A stretch of 64,000 nt of DNA, from positions 4,154,001 to 4,218,000 of the forward strand of contig NZ_JAUSXN010000001.1 in assembly GCF_030816015.1 (NCBI RefSeq), read 5' to 3'. The notes under the pieces were generated by a model. That model made no database searches. It was not told the origin of the DNA and was given only the letters and a program-made list of their open reading frames with translations. The position numbers were made by a program, and so were the translations under genes. The first letter of the stretch is position 1, and the number at the start of each line of letters is the position of its first letter. This document shows positions 43,527 to 53,462 of this stretch, piece after piece. This DNA is from Pedobacter sp. W3I1 (GTDB lineage Bacteria > Bacteroidota > Bacteroidia > Sphingobacteriales > Sphingobacteriaceae).

Positions 43527-44657
43527 ATGATGCAACAAGAGGAAATTAACAAGCTTTTACAAAAAAAACAGGCAGGTAACTGTACACCTGAAGAAATCGC
43601 CTTTTTAGAGAGTTGGTATGCACAATGGAATAAAGATCTTCCCCTGGGCTTAACCGAAGAAGAACTGTTTGAAGACCTGCTCATGATCAAGAAGATGACC
43701 AGTACCTTACCTGCAGAAAGAAGATTCAAAATATCAAGTCGAAGCCTGGCGATTGCAGCATCACTGCTAGTGATTCTGAGTACAGGACTTTATTTTTACC
43801 TGCATACCCAGCCCATTGATTACCATCTGGCGCTTCATGACATTCAACCTGGAAGCAATAAAGCAACCGTAACCCTGGCAAATGGCCAAAAATTTGATTT
43901 AAAGAATTTAACAGGGGGTGTAGTAGTTGATAAATCAGGACTGGAATATAATGACGGAACGGATATCAGCGAAATCGGGTCGATGAAAGGAACAGCACAG
44001 CAACTGGTACTATCTACACCTAAGGGAGGTCAGTACCAAATCACGCTCTCTGATGGGACCCGGGTATGGTTAAATGCCGCGTCCTCATTAAAATTTCTTT
44101 CCAGTTTCGCTGGCCAGAAAGAGCGTCGGGTAGAATTAACAGGAGAAGCTTATTTCGAGGTCATCCACGATGCGAAACAGCCCTTTCGGGTAATGAGTAC
44201 TGGCCAGATCGCCGAAGACCTTGGAACATCTTTCAACATCAATAGCTATGCAGACGAACCACTCAGCAAAACTACCCTGGTTGAAGGAAGTATGCAAATT
44301 CGGAGTTTTAAAAATCCGCAGGATAAAAAGCCCGTTCTGTTAAAACCTAATCAGCAAGCTTCCATTGATGCCGCAGGTGCCATAAGCTTACGTTTGGTGA
44401 ATACAGCAGAAACGTTGGGTTGGAAAAATGACAACTTCATCTTCGACGGAGAGGATCTGAATTCGGCCATGCGCAAGATTGCAAGATGGTACAATGTGGA
44501 TGTTGTTTATGAATCTGGCTTAAAAACAAGTACAACTCCTGTTCTGGATGGATTAGTGTCGAGAAAAAGTAAGTTGTCGGAAGTACTGAAGTGGATAGAA
44601 ACTGTTAGTAATATCCGTTTCAAAATAGAAGGAAGGAGGGTGATAGTGATGCAATAA
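43527..44657 (+). CDS. FecR-family anti-sigma factor
   Basis: 376 residues. The cytoplasmic N-terminal part (~1-70; LLQKKQAGNCTPEEIAFLESWY) binds sigma. A single membrane helix lies at ~74-92 (SLAIAASLLVILSTGLYFYL). The periplasmic FecR domain (~170-270; YQITLSDGTRVWLNAASSL, VELTGEAYFEV) and a C-terminal DUF4974/STN-like domain (~300-376; FDGEDLNSAMRKIARWYNVDVVYE) follow. The periplasmic tail contacts the STN domain of the SusC protein, carrying the signal across the inner membrane to the sigma factor at 42875. Confidence 0.95.
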   Translation: MMQQEEINKLLQKKQAGNCTPEEIAFLESWYAQWNKDLPLGLTEEELFEDLLMIKKMTSTLPAERRFKISSRSLAIAASLLVILSTGLYFYLHTQPIDYHLALHDIQPGSNKATVTLANGQKFDLKNLTGGVVVDKSGLEYNDGTDISEIGSMKGTAQQLVLSTPKGGQYQITLSDGTRVWLNAASSLKFLSSFAGQKERRVELTGEAYFEVIHDAKQPFRVMSTGQIAEDLGTSFNINSYADEPLSKTTLVEGSMQIRSFKNPQDKKPVLLKPNQQASIDAAGAISLRLVNTAETLGWKNDNFIFDGEDLNSAMRKIARWYNVDVVYESGLKTSTTPVLDGLVSRKSKLSEVLKWIETVSNIRFKIEGRRVIVMQ

Positions 44658-44684
44658 TTACTTTCCCATCATGCCAAATCACCA

Positions 44685-44703
44685 GGGGTGCTGGACACAC
44701 CCC
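44685..44703. terminator. GC-rich hairpin between anti-sigma and SusC genes
   Basis: GGGGTG (44685-44690) pairs with CACCCC (44698-44703) around a 7-nt loop, in the 148-bp gap. No T run follows, so it is more likely a partial attenuator or mRNA-stability element than a full terminator. Confidence 0.3.
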
Positions 44704-44805
44704 CGATAATACCTGGCATCCAGTTAATAAAAAAATTACTAACCAAAACCTGCAGTAGCCCTCAAATTGACCTAAGCGGCCGCTGCACAAACCAAATATA
44801 ACAAA

Positions 44806-47800
44806 ATGTATAGATTTTATGCCAGCAAATCGGGTATAACAAACCGTTATATCCGTAAAATATGGATGATTATGCGCCTGACCACCATCATACTCCTTTT
44901 CACGCTAATGCAGGTAAGTGCAGCCACCTTCGGGCAACGCATTACCCTGAATGAAAATCGGATCTCATTAAAGAATGCATTAGAAAAGATCCATAATCAA
45001 AGTGGATATAATTTTCTGTTCGACAGAAAAGTTCTCAACGGGATCAATCCAATTAGCATTTCTATCCAAAATGAAGAATTGGAAACCACAGTAAAGAAAA
45101 TCCTGGATAACCTCCCCTTAACCTATGTTATCGATGGAAATACCATTATGATCAAAGCAAAAGAAATTTCACTTCTGGACAAAGCCGTTGATAAACTGAG
45201 CAGCATTTTCAGTAGTCAGGAAATACGGGGTAAGGTAACCGATTTAAAAGGAAGCCCCATTCCAGGGGCAACGGTATCCGTAAAAGGCTCTAAAAAAGCA
45301 ACTTCTACAGATGCTTATGGAAACTTTAAAATCCAGGCCGATAAAAATGATGTGCTGGTCATTCAGATCGTAGGCTTCATCACCAAAGAAATACTTTTGG
45401 GCGAGCAGACAGAAATCAGCATCAGCCTGACAGAGGAAGACAAATCTCTTGAGGATGTAGTAGTAGTTGGTTATGGTAAACAAAAGAAGGTAACCATTAC
45501 CGGAGCCGTAAGCACCATCAATATGTCGGATATGCAAACTCCTAACCGTTCGCTTTCAAATTCTTTGGCCGGTAAAGTAGCTGGAGTCATCTCTATGCAG
45601 CGAAGCGGTGAACCAGGATACGACAATGCCTCTTTTACTATCCGGGGCATAGGAACTTTCACGGGCAATACAGAACCACTGATTATTATTGACGGCGTAC
45701 AGCGTGACGATGTAAATAGCTCTTTCGGAGGCTCTTACAACAACATCGACCCGGAAGACATTCAAAGTATTTCTTTACTTAAAGATGCTTCAGCCACTGC
45801 AGTGTATGGTGCCAGGGGTGCCAATGGTGTCCTGATCATCAATACCAAACGGGGTACTGCCGGGAAGCCACTGATTTCAATAAAAACCGAAGCCTCCATG
45901 TCTGGCCTCACTAAAACACCACAAATGCTGGATGGTGTTTCCTGGATGAGGCTCTATAATGAAGCCAATATTAACGATGGCAATCAGCCCATATATTCAG
46001 AAGAAATTATCCAGAAAACGGCAAGTGGCCTGGATCCTTACCTCTACCCTAATGTAAACTGGATCAAATCAACTTATAAAAACTGGGCTCCTGGCTTCAA
46101 CACCAATTTAAATGTAAGCGGAGGCTCCCAAAGCGTGAGGTACTATGTTTCGGCCTCTTTTTACAACCAGGATGGCAGTTATAAAGTGACCAAACAAAAT
46201 GGTTATAACCCCAATTTAAATTTTAAAAGGTATGATTTCAGGACCAACCTCGATATCGACCTGAGCCCTACCACCCTTTTGTCTATGAACCTTGATGCCA
46301 TGCTGGTGAGCAGCAGGTACCCGGGTTTATCAGCCAGCAAAATCTGGTATAATGCCTATTTAACCCCGCCTATCGCTTTTCCGATACAGTACCCGGACGG
46401 ATCGTGGGCTGGCCCGTTTAACAATGGAGGAAGCAATCCGCTCAATGATATCCAAAATTCGGGTTATGCAACAGAATTCCGCCCTACTATACAGTCTATT
46501 TTCTCTATCAATCAGAAACTTGACCGCCTTGTACCAGGATTAAGTGCGATGGCGAGATTCTCGTTTGATTCTTACAGTGAAAACGACAACAGGCGAACAG
46601 GTAGGAACAACCTTTTCCTGGCCAGCTCACGTGATGCTGATGGCAACTTAATCCTTAACCAATCAAGAATCGGAGAACAGTTTCTGGGTTACTCACAATC
46701 ATCAAGCGCAGAGAAAAAGATGTACCTGGAAACCAACGTCACTTACGACCGCAGGTTTGGCAATCATCATTTTGGCGGTTTATTTTTATACAATATGCGC
46801 ACAAGGGTAGTTAGCTCTGCAGGAGATGTGATTTCTTCTATCCCCTACAAAAACCAGGGTATGGCTGTAAGGGCCACCTATGATTATGCAGACCGTTATC
46901 TGCTTGAATTTGATGCAGGTTACACGGGTTCAGAAAACTTTGAACCGGGTAAAAGGTTTGGATTTTTCCCTTCTGTTTCGGCAGGTTGGGTGATTTCGAA
47001 CGAGCCCTTTTTCAAAAACCTATCCACTTCTGTGAACCTGCTCAAAATCAGAGGATCACATGGAATTGTAGGAAATGATCAGATCGGCACTAGTGGCATT
47101 GGCTTGAAAAGGTTCCCTTATCTGAGCCAATATGGCTCAGGGAGCTCCATAGGTTTAGGCTTTAATGGAACGATATTTAATGGAGTAACAGAAAGTGTAT
47201 TTGGTGTAGAAAACCTGACCTGGGAAAAAGCGACCAAAGACAATTTCGGTACAGAAATCGGTTTGTTTAATAAACTCAATATCACAGTAGACCTGTATAA
47301 AGAAAGAAGAAAGAACATCCTTATTGCCCGCAGTTCACTCTCAGGCATTTTAGGTGTAACGGGAACGGTATTCGCCAATTTAGGGGAGATGAATAATCAG
47401 GGGGTAGATGCCAACGTAGAATACAACGAAAAGATGGGAAACGTATCGCTTCGCCTTTATGGAAATTTCACCTATAACAACAATAAAATCATCGAGCGGG
47501 ATGAACCTAAACAGCTATATGCATATCAACAAGCAACCGGACAGAAATTGGGAGACAACCTCATGTACATTGCTGAAGGTCTGTTTACTTCTACTCAACA
47601 AATTGCGGCCAGTGCGAGCCAATTTGGTGCAATTTTAAAACCAGGAGATATCAAGTACAAAGATATGAACGGTGATGGAGTGATCAATAGCTTCGACAGG
47701 GTGTATACCGGAAAATCAGATGTTCCAACCATGCTTTATGGAGCCGGATTTACGGTAGGTTATAAAGGTGTAGATCTTTCCCTCTTCTTCCAGGGCATTT

Positions 47801-48243
47801 CAGGTGTCTCTTTTATGGCTAATGGTTCGGCTGTAACAGGTGAAGGAGCGGTTGGAGCCGGTATTGTACCTTTTACAGGCATGGGACAGTATCCTTCGGG
47901 TATGCTGGCCAGTTTGGAAAACAGGTGGACTGTTGAAAACCCACGACAGGATGCGTATTATCCCAGACTGGGAATTTCCAATCAGAACAGCAATAATTAT
48001 CAGCCCAGCACCTGGTGGTCTAAAGATGGCAGCTTTGTTCGCTTAAAACAAGCCACCTTAGGTTATCGGTTTTCGGATGCTTTGCTAACAAAGGCATCGA
48101 TCAAGTCAGTGTACCTGTATCTCACAGGTCAGAACTTACTTACTTTCTCCAAATTTAAATTATGGGATCCGGAACTTGGCGCCAACGCGGCAGGATACCC
48201 TCCTTTGAGAACATTTGCCCTGGGACTGAAAGCATCCCTTTAA
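44806..48243 (+). CDS. STN-domain SusC/RagA TonB-dependent transducer-transporter
   Basis: 1145 residues. The signal segment is at ~22-45 (MMRLTTIILLFTLMQVSA region, starting after a positively charged leader). A secretin/TonB STN domain spans ~48-120 (SLKNALEKIHNQSGYNFLFD), marking a transporter that also signals to FecR. A CarboxypepD-regulatory-like domain (~140-210), plug entrance DVVVVGYGKQKKVTITGAV (~222), SusC segment TAVYGARGANGVLIINTKR (~330) and a long barrel complete it. With FecI/FecR upstream and SusD downstream it is the substrate-sensing uptake gate of the glycan locus. Confidence 0.96.
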   Translation: MYRFYASKSGITNRYIRKIWMIMRLTTIILLFTLMQVSAATFGQRITLNENRISLKNALEKIHNQSGYNFLFDRKVLNGINPISISIQNEELETTVKKILDNLPLTYVIDGNTIMIKAKEISLLDKAVDKLSSIFSSQEIRGKVTDLKGSPIPGATVSVKGSKKATSTDAYGNFKIQADKNDVLVIQIVGFITKEILLGEQTEISISLTEEDKSLEDVVVVGYGKQKKVTITGAVSTINMSDMQTPNRSLSNSLAGKVAGVISMQRSGEPGYDNASFTIRGIGTFTGNTEPLIIIDGVQRDDVNSSFGGSYNNIDPEDIQSISLLKDASATAVYGARGANGVLIINTKRGTAGKPLISIKTEASMSGLTKTPQMLDGVSWMRLYNEANINDGNQPIYSEEIIQKTASGLDPYLYPNVNWIKSTYKNWAPGFNTNLNVSGGSQSVRYYVSASFYNQDGSYKVTKQNGYNPNLNFKRYDFRTNLDIDLSPTTLLSMNLDAMLVSSRYPGLSASKIWYNAYLTPPIAFPIQYPDGSWAGPFNNGGSNPLNDIQNSGYATEFRPTIQSIFSINQKLDRLVPGLSAMARFSFDSYSENDNRRTGRNNLFLASSRDADGNLILNQSRIGEQFLGYSQSSSAEKKMYLETNVTYDRRFGNHHFGGLFLYNMRTRVVSSAGDVISSIPYKNQGMAVRATYDYADRYLLEFDAGYTGSENFEPGKRFGFFPSVSAGWVISNEPFFKNLSTSVNLLKIRGSHGIVGNDQIGTSGIGLKRFPYLSQYGSGSSIGLGFNGTIFNGVTESVFGVENLTWEKATKDNFGTEIGLFNKLNITVDLYKERRKNILIARSSLSGILGVTGTVFANLGEMNNQGVDANVEYNEKMGNVSLRLYGNFTYNNNKIIERDEPKQLYAYQQATGQKLGDNLMYIAEGLFTSTQQIAASASQFGAILKPGDIKYKDMNGDGVINSFDRVYTGKSDVPTMLYGAGFTVGYKGVDLSLFFQGISGVSFMANGSAVTGEGAVGAGIVPFTGMGQYPSGMLASLENRWTVENPRQDAYYPRLGISNQNSNNYQPSTWWSKDGSFVRLKQATLGYRFSDALLTKASIKSVYLYLTGQNLLTFSKFKLWDPELGANAAGYPPLRTFALGLKASL

Positions 48244-48280
48244 AAAGACGTATTGATCAATTATAAGCATTAAAAAAATT

Positions 48281-50113
48281 ATGATGAAAACGAAATATTT
48301 AATCATTATAGCAGTAGGAACATTGTTTTTAACCGGTATCCTATCTGCATGCAAACACCTGGATGAAAAACCAGATAATCTCCTTACTTCTGATATCCTT
48401 TGGAGCAACCGGGCAAATGCAGAATCCTATCTCTACAACATTTATGGTGCAGTACTCGAAATCGACTTTGCCCATATCGGCATTAGCGATGAAGCATCTG
48501 TTTCTATCCCAGGTACAAATATCAGACAAATGGTTGCAGGAAACTGGAGTCCGGTAAATGCTTATTACGACCATTGGGACCATTATTATACCGGCATCCG
48601 CTCAACTTTTATTTTTGAGGCCAATGTCGGAAGCGTACCTGAGTCGCAGCTGAGTTCAGCATTAAAGGCTCAATATAAAGCTGAATCAAAGTTCTTAAGG
48701 GGTTGGTTTTATTGGCAGCTGATCAAACAATACGGACCAGTGGTAAAATTAACGGGCGCCCTTGCCCTTAATGAAGATTTCAATAAATATCCTAGAAATA
48801 CTTTTGACGAATGCAAAGACTATGTGAACCAGTTAATGGATGAAGCAGCCGTTGATTTGCCGGTAAGCTGGGCTTCTTCCAGCAACTATGGACGGCCATC
48901 AAAGGGCTCATGCCTGGCGGTAAAATCGCAGCTTGCGCTTTGGGCGGCCAGTCCACTTTGGAACGGAAATCCCGCATTCAACTCGCTAAAAAATCAGGAT
49001 GGAAAAGCGCTCGCTCCGACATCATTTGATCCAAATAAATGGAAAATTGCCGCAGATGCTGCGAAAGCCGTGATGAATCTTAATGCGTATAAATTATTTA
49101 CCAATCTGGATAACGGCGGAACCAGGTTTGACCCCTATTTTTCAGTACGCGATCTTTTCCTAACCAATTGGAACAGCGAGATCCTCTTCTCCAGAAACTC
49201 ATGGAACTATTGGGGTTACACCAAAGCATCGTCACCCAATCCGGGAGGGATCAATCTCTACAATGCCACTCAAAATGTTGTAGATGCTTTCTATATGAAC
49301 AATGGCCGAGCGATTGATGATCCATTATCACAGTATAACGAAACCGGCTTTGCTGAAAATAATGGCGATCAGACCTGGGGACATAAAAAAGGACAATGGA
49401 ACATGTATGCCAACAGGGAAGCCCGTTTTTATGCGTATATCCAATACAATGGCCGTCCGGTATTGCCCGCTCCTACCGTTGACGATAAGAATTATTATTC
49501 CTCAGCCGGCAATGTGGACGGTACTGGTCGCATAGAATTTTATTATTCAGGTAAAGCTGGCGCTAAAGCCACGGGAATTACCAACAACATCACCGGTTAT
49601 AATTTTCTAAAAAACATAAGCCCGGCTGATAACATCAGGCAGGATGTCACCAATTACAGGCCTTTCATCATCATGCGTTATGCAGAAATCCTGCTCAATT
49701 ACGCTGAAGCTTTAAATGAGTATGACCCTGCCAATCCCGAAGTTGTACAAACCCTAAACCTGGTTAGGACCAGGGCCGGTCTACCAGGTATTGAAACCGT
49801 CTATCCTAACGCAGTTGGAAATAAGGAACTGATGAGAAAATACATTCTTAAAGAAAGACAGGTAGAGTTATGCTTCGAAGGTGATAGATATTATACACTG
49901 ATCAGAAGGCTATTATTAGGTGCGCCTGAAAATCAAAATATCTACACTATGAATGTGAATGAAGACGACGGCGGACTTGGATTTGGTTTTACGGCTTTTT
50001 ACAAGCGCACATTATTTCAAAAAAGAGCATGGGAGAACAAAATGTACCTCTTCCCTATTTCTCAATACCAGCTCGACCGTGACAGGTCCCTGGTACAAAA
50101 TCCAGGTTGGTAA
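48281..50113 (+). CDS. SusD/RagB family nutrient-binding lipoprotein
   Basis: 610 residues with a lipoprotein signal (lipobox ILSAC near residue 24). The SusD helical core shows AQYKAESKFLRGWFYWQLIKQYG (~127-149), MRYAEILLNYAEALNEY (~465) and YILKERQVELCFEGDRYYTLIRR (~523-545), ending in the conserved NPGW. It starts 38 bp after the SusC stop. It caps the SusC barrel and binds the glycan. The aromatic-rich insertion near residues 300-420 probably shapes the ligand site. Confidence 0.95.
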   Translation: MMKTKYLIIIAVGTLFLTGILSACKHLDEKPDNLLTSDILWSNRANAESYLYNIYGAVLEIDFAHIGISDEASVSIPGTNIRQMVAGNWSPVNAYYDHWDHYYTGIRSTFIFEANVGSVPESQLSSALKAQYKAESKFLRGWFYWQLIKQYGPVVKLTGALALNEDFNKYPRNTFDECKDYVNQLMDEAAVDLPVSWASSSNYGRPSKGSCLAVKSQLALWAASPLWNGNPAFNSLKNQDGKALAPTSFDPNKWKIAADAAKAVMNLNAYKLFTNLDNGGTRFDPYFSVRDLFLTNWNSEILFSRNSWNYWGYTKASSPNPGGINLYNATQNVVDAFYMNNGRAIDDPLSQYNETGFAENNGDQTWGHKKGQWNMYANREARFYAYIQYNGRPVLPAPTVDDKNYYSSAGNVDGTGRIEFYYSGKAGAKATGITNNITGYNFLKNISPADNIRQDVTNYRPFIIMRYAEILLNYAEALNEYDPANPEVVQTLNLVRTRAGLPGIETVYPNAVGNKELMRKYILKERQVELCFEGDRYYTLIRRLLLGAPENQNIYTMNVNEDDGGLGFGFTAFYKRTLFQKRAWENKMYLFPISQYQLDRDRSLVQNPGW

Positions 50114-50147
50114 TTAAAGCATCATAATGTATTTAAATAAGAATTAC

Positions 50148-51476
50148 ATGAAAAGATTCATCAATATAATGGCAGAGCGTCCGCGACTGTTCAGCTTCAC
50201 GATCTGCATGTTGCTCCTGATCGCAGGCTGCAAAAAAGATAAAACTGACGGTTATAACCCGTCCTCTCCGATCGTTATTTCAGATTTTATTCCCAAAAAA
50301 GGTGGTGGTGGCACGGAAGTACTCATTACCGGAACCAACTTTACTACTGATCTCTCCAAAATATCTGTGGTGTTGAATGACCTGCCGCTTAAAGTAATTG
50401 GAGCCAGCGCTACACAGATCATGGTAGTGGTGCCGAAAAAATCAAAATCGGGCCCAATAAAAGTGAAGATAGAAAACAATGAAACTTCAAGCGAGGCCAT
50501 TTTTAATTATGAATACACACGGACAGTTACAACCCTTGCAGGTTCTGGTAACGCCGGATTTGCTAACGGCAAAGGAACAGATGCCTCATTTAACTTTTCC
50601 GGTCAAAACTGGTACAGAAGTTCCGGCATCGTGGTAGACGACCAACTCAACGTCTATGTAGCTGATCCTGGTAACCATTGTATCCGTAAAATCGATCCGG
50701 AAGGAAACGTGAGTACCCTGGCAGGTAATCCTGCTCTCGCTGGTTATGCAGATGGTAAAGGCGCCGCAGCAAATTTCTTGTTGCCTTATGACCTTGCCAT
50801 TGATGGCAGTGGAAACCTGTATTGCGTAGACCCTGGCAACTGGGACATCAGAATGATCACCCCTGATGGACAAGCCAAGACATGGGGTTTTGGCAGTCAG
50901 GCACCTTGGAGCATTGCTTTTGACAAAAGCAGTGGTAAAGTCTATTACGCGAGCTGCTCCAGTCCTGGAAGCGTTTATCAGATCGATGCGCAGGGCATCA
51001 ATAAGGAAGTCGTTTCGGGCCTCAATTATCCTGCAGGGATTAAATTCGACCATGCAGGTAATTTATTTGTATCTGCGCATGGCGATCAGGTCATCAGAAA
51101 ATTTAATGCTAGTACCTGGCAGGGAAGCATTGTTGCAGGGCAACAGGACAAAATAGGTTATTTAAACGGCGAACCGAAATCGGCGCAATTCGCTTATCCA
51201 TGGGGAATTGCCATTGATAGCAGCGACAATATTTACGTCGCAGGCAACGGAACCGGCGGTGGTAGCACCAGCAATCCTGATCAAAGTATCCGCTTAATCC
51301 AGGCAAATACTTATCAGGTGAGCACATTTGCCGGAAGCAATGTGGCCGGCTACACAGATGGATCTGGCCTGCAGGCTTCTTTCAGTGCACCTGGCGGCGT
51401 TGCAGTAGACAAGAACGGAACCGTTTATGTACTGGACAAAAACAACAACAGGATCAGAAAAATCATTTCCGAATAA
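50148..51476 (+). CDS. IPT/TIG plus NHL-repeat surface lipoprotein
   Basis: 442 residues from the Met at 50148; an ATG at 50127 would put extra residues before the signal peptide. The lipobox LIAGC lies near residue 28. An IPT/TIG immunoglobulin-like domain occupies ~40-125 (ISDFIPKKGGGGTEVLITGTNF). Six NHL-type blades follow, with repeated GIVVDDQLNVYVADPGNHCIRKI, DLAIDGSGNLYCVDPGN and GVAVDKNGTVYVLDKNNNRIRKI, and LAG..GYADG loops. Such SusCD-linked IPT/NHL proteins are thought to be surface glycan-binding proteins (SGBP). The position right after SusD supports that. Confidence 0.9.
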   Translation: MKRFINIMAERPRLFSFTICMLLLIAGCKKDKTDGYNPSSPIVISDFIPKKGGGGTEVLITGTNFTTDLSKISVVLNDLPLKVIGASATQIMVVVPKKSKSGPIKVKIENNETSSEAIFNYEYTRTVTTLAGSGNAGFANGKGTDASFNFSGQNWYRSSGIVVDDQLNVYVADPGNHCIRKIDPEGNVSTLAGNPALAGYADGKGAAANFLLPYDLAIDGSGNLYCVDPGNWDIRMITPDGQAKTWGFGSQAPWSIAFDKSSGKVYYASCSSPGSVYQIDAQGINKEVVSGLNYPAGIKFDHAGNLFVSAHGDQVIRKFNASTWQGSIVAGQQDKIGYLNGEPKSAQFAYPWGIAIDSSDNIYVAGNGTGGGSTSNPDQSIRLIQANTYQVSTFAGSNVAGYTDGSGLQASFSAPGGVAVDKNGTVYVLDKNNNRIRKIISE

Positions 51477-51504
51477 CTTAACCAAGACCTAATTTCAATA
51501 TTAC

Positions 51505-52950
51505 ATGAAATTTTACTGTTTTTTAGGCCTATTTTTATTAGCACAGACTCTGGTCTGTGTTAATAAAACATTTGCGGCTACATTTCAAATTAAAAAGAAG
51601 TCCCATAAATATTATGTATCTGTTAATGGTTCAGATACCAATGCCGGAAGCATTAGCGCTCCATTTCAAACCATTAATGCTGCATTAAACCAAGCTGCAC
51701 CCGGCGATCAGGTAGTGGTGCGCGGCGGAACTTACCATCAGCAGGTAAAATTCCCCAAATCAGGAGCACCAGGCAAACCTATCAGCCTTCAAAGCTGTCC
51801 AAAAGAAAAACCAATTATTGATGGCAGCAAAATCGCGGTTACCGGATGGCAGGCATTGGTTACGATCAATAACATGAGTTGGGTAACCATCGATGGTTTT
51901 GACATATGCAACCTACACAGTGCTTTGGTCAACACAGATCCTCAAGGTATTGCAATTTATGGTAGCGGGCAGCACATTGCTATTAAAAACTGCAACATTT
52001 ACAACATCAAAAACACCACGACACTTGCCCAGGGCAGAAGCGGACATGCCATACTCGCCATCGGGAACAGCAATACCCCCATCACAAACCTGTCGATTAC
52101 CGGTTGTACCATTCACGATACGCAAACCGGAACAAGTGAAAACGTAACCCTCGCCGGAAATATAGATGGCTTTATTTTCAGGAATAATAAAGTATATGAT
52201 ACCGAGAACATTGGGATTATTGTAGCTGGTGGCGACGGCCTTAACCCTAATGGAGCTATAGCCACCAACTATGCCCGCAACGGGGTCATCAGCGATAATA
52301 TTTTTCACCATAACACCATGACCAAAACACCTGAAACATGGGGCCCCGATCGATACGGTGCAATCTCCATTTATGTTTGCGGTGGGGCCAATACGCTGAT
52401 CGAAAGAAATATCGTTTATGAAAGCGACAGAGGAATCGGTCTGATTAGCGAAAGCAATATTTATCCTACAAGAACTACCACGGTTAGAAACAACCTGGTT
52501 TATAATTGTTACCGCACCGGCATTTACCTGGGTGATTATTTAAATTACACCATCTCCGGAACTAAAAACTGCTCCATATTGAATAATACTTTATTCCAGA
52601 ACAACCGCGTATTAGGAGCATTTGGAGAAATTGAGGGCGAAATCAGGCTGACTGAACACTGCGATAGTAACGTGATCAAATACAACCGCGTTTATGCAGG
52701 ACCTCAAGATGTTCTTGTCCATAAATACACCACAACCGGAAGTCATAACCTCATTGACCATAATAGCTATTTTAGCACCGGACAGCCACAATGGATCTGG
52801 AACAGTATTAGTGGCAGTCCAATCACTGATTTCGGGACCTGGAAAAAATCCAGCGGTCAGGATACCCACTCTACCTTAAAAATCGTCAACTCAAAGTTTT
52901 ACGCTAACCGCCTAAAAAAATGGAAAAGATCCCTACCATCAAAGATATAG
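51505..52950 (+). CDS. Secreted right-handed beta-helix protein (pectate-lyase-like)
   Basis: 481 residues, signal peptide to ~24. The start of the helix, YYVSVNGSDTNAGSISAPFQTINAALNQAAPGDQVVVRGGTY (~34-75), is the DUF1565-type opening of polysaccharide lyases and epimerases. Parallel-helix coils follow with N/I ladders (IAIKNCNIYNI, SITGCTIHDTQTG, GVISDNIFHHNTM, TTVRNNLVYNC, CSILNNTLFQNN). The exact lyase family and catalytic residues cannot be fixed. It is the last intact gene of the SusCD operon, and its 3' end overlaps the lacI start by 31 bp. Confidence 0.85.
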   Translation: MKFYCFLGLFLLAQTLVCVNKTFAATFQIKKKSHKYYVSVNGSDTNAGSISAPFQTINAALNQAAPGDQVVVRGGTYHQQVKFPKSGAPGKPISLQSCPKEKPIIDGSKIAVTGWQALVTINNMSWVTIDGFDICNLHSALVNTDPQGIAIYGSGQHIAIKNCNIYNIKNTTTLAQGRSGHAILAIGNSNTPITNLSITGCTIHDTQTGTSENVTLAGNIDGFIFRNNKVYDTENIGIIVAGGDGLNPNGAIATNYARNGVISDNIFHHNTMTKTPETWGPDRYGAISIYVCGGANTLIERNIVYESDRGIGLISESNIYPTRTTTVRNNLVYNCYRTGIYLGDYLNYTISGTKNCSILNNTLFQNNRVLGAFGEIEGEIRLTEHCDSNVIKYNRVYAGPQDVLVHKYTTTGSHNLIDHNSYFSTGQPQWIWNSISGSPITDFGTWKKSSGQDTHSTLKIVNSKFYANRLKKWKRSLPSKI

Positions 52951-53462
52951 CCAAACGGCTGAAGATTAATCCTTCAACGGTATCAAGAGCACTCAAAGGC
53001 CACCCCAGTATTGGCCTCGTTACTACGATGAGGGTCAATAAAATTGCGAAAGAGCTGAATTATCATCCCAATCAAAATGCAATATTCTTAAAACAGGGAA
53101 AAACCTTTACGGTTGGCGTTGTGCTGCCCGACATTGCAGAGCCTCTTTACTGTTCCATCCTCAGTAAAATCGAGCGCTTTTCTCATAACAGAAATTACAA
53201 TGTAATTTTTGGTCAGTCATTTAAGAAACCGGAGCAGGAAAGACAGATTCTCGAAAACATGATGAACCTGAGGGTAGATGGTATTCTGATTGCCCTTAGC
53301 AAACCTAAAGTACCTTCAAAGCAGATTGAACAGCTCAGAAAGTACAATATTCCTGTTGCCATTTTAGACAGCAGGAATATCGTTAGCGATCAGTCTCATC
53401 AGATTATTGAACACCTGTTTTCAATTTTAGAATTTCAGCAACTACCTCAGATAGGGGCTTAA
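52920..53462 (+). pseudogene. LacI-family repressor, truncated after the N-terminal half
   Basis: Residues 1-55 are a normal LacI HTH and hinge (PTIKDIAKRLKINPSTVSRALKGHPSIG, then NYHPNQNA). Residues ~60-160 begin the periplasmic-binding-like domain (VGVVLPDIAEPLYCSILSKIE, RVDGILIALSK, YNIPVAILDS). At about 53400 the similarity ends and the frame runs into the reverse strand of the GH89 3' end. Roughly 170 residues of ligand-binding domain are absent, compared with a usual length of ~340. A stable dimer or inducer response is unlikely, though a DNA-binding fragment could still be made. A deletion appears to have joined lacI to the GH89 gene. Confidence 0.8.

Noticed and set aside
51505..52950. 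Assigning the beta-helix protein to a specific pectate lyase family
   Set aside because: The parallel beta-helix is clear, but no catalytic Lys/Arg or Ca-binding Asp pattern could be placed with confidence.
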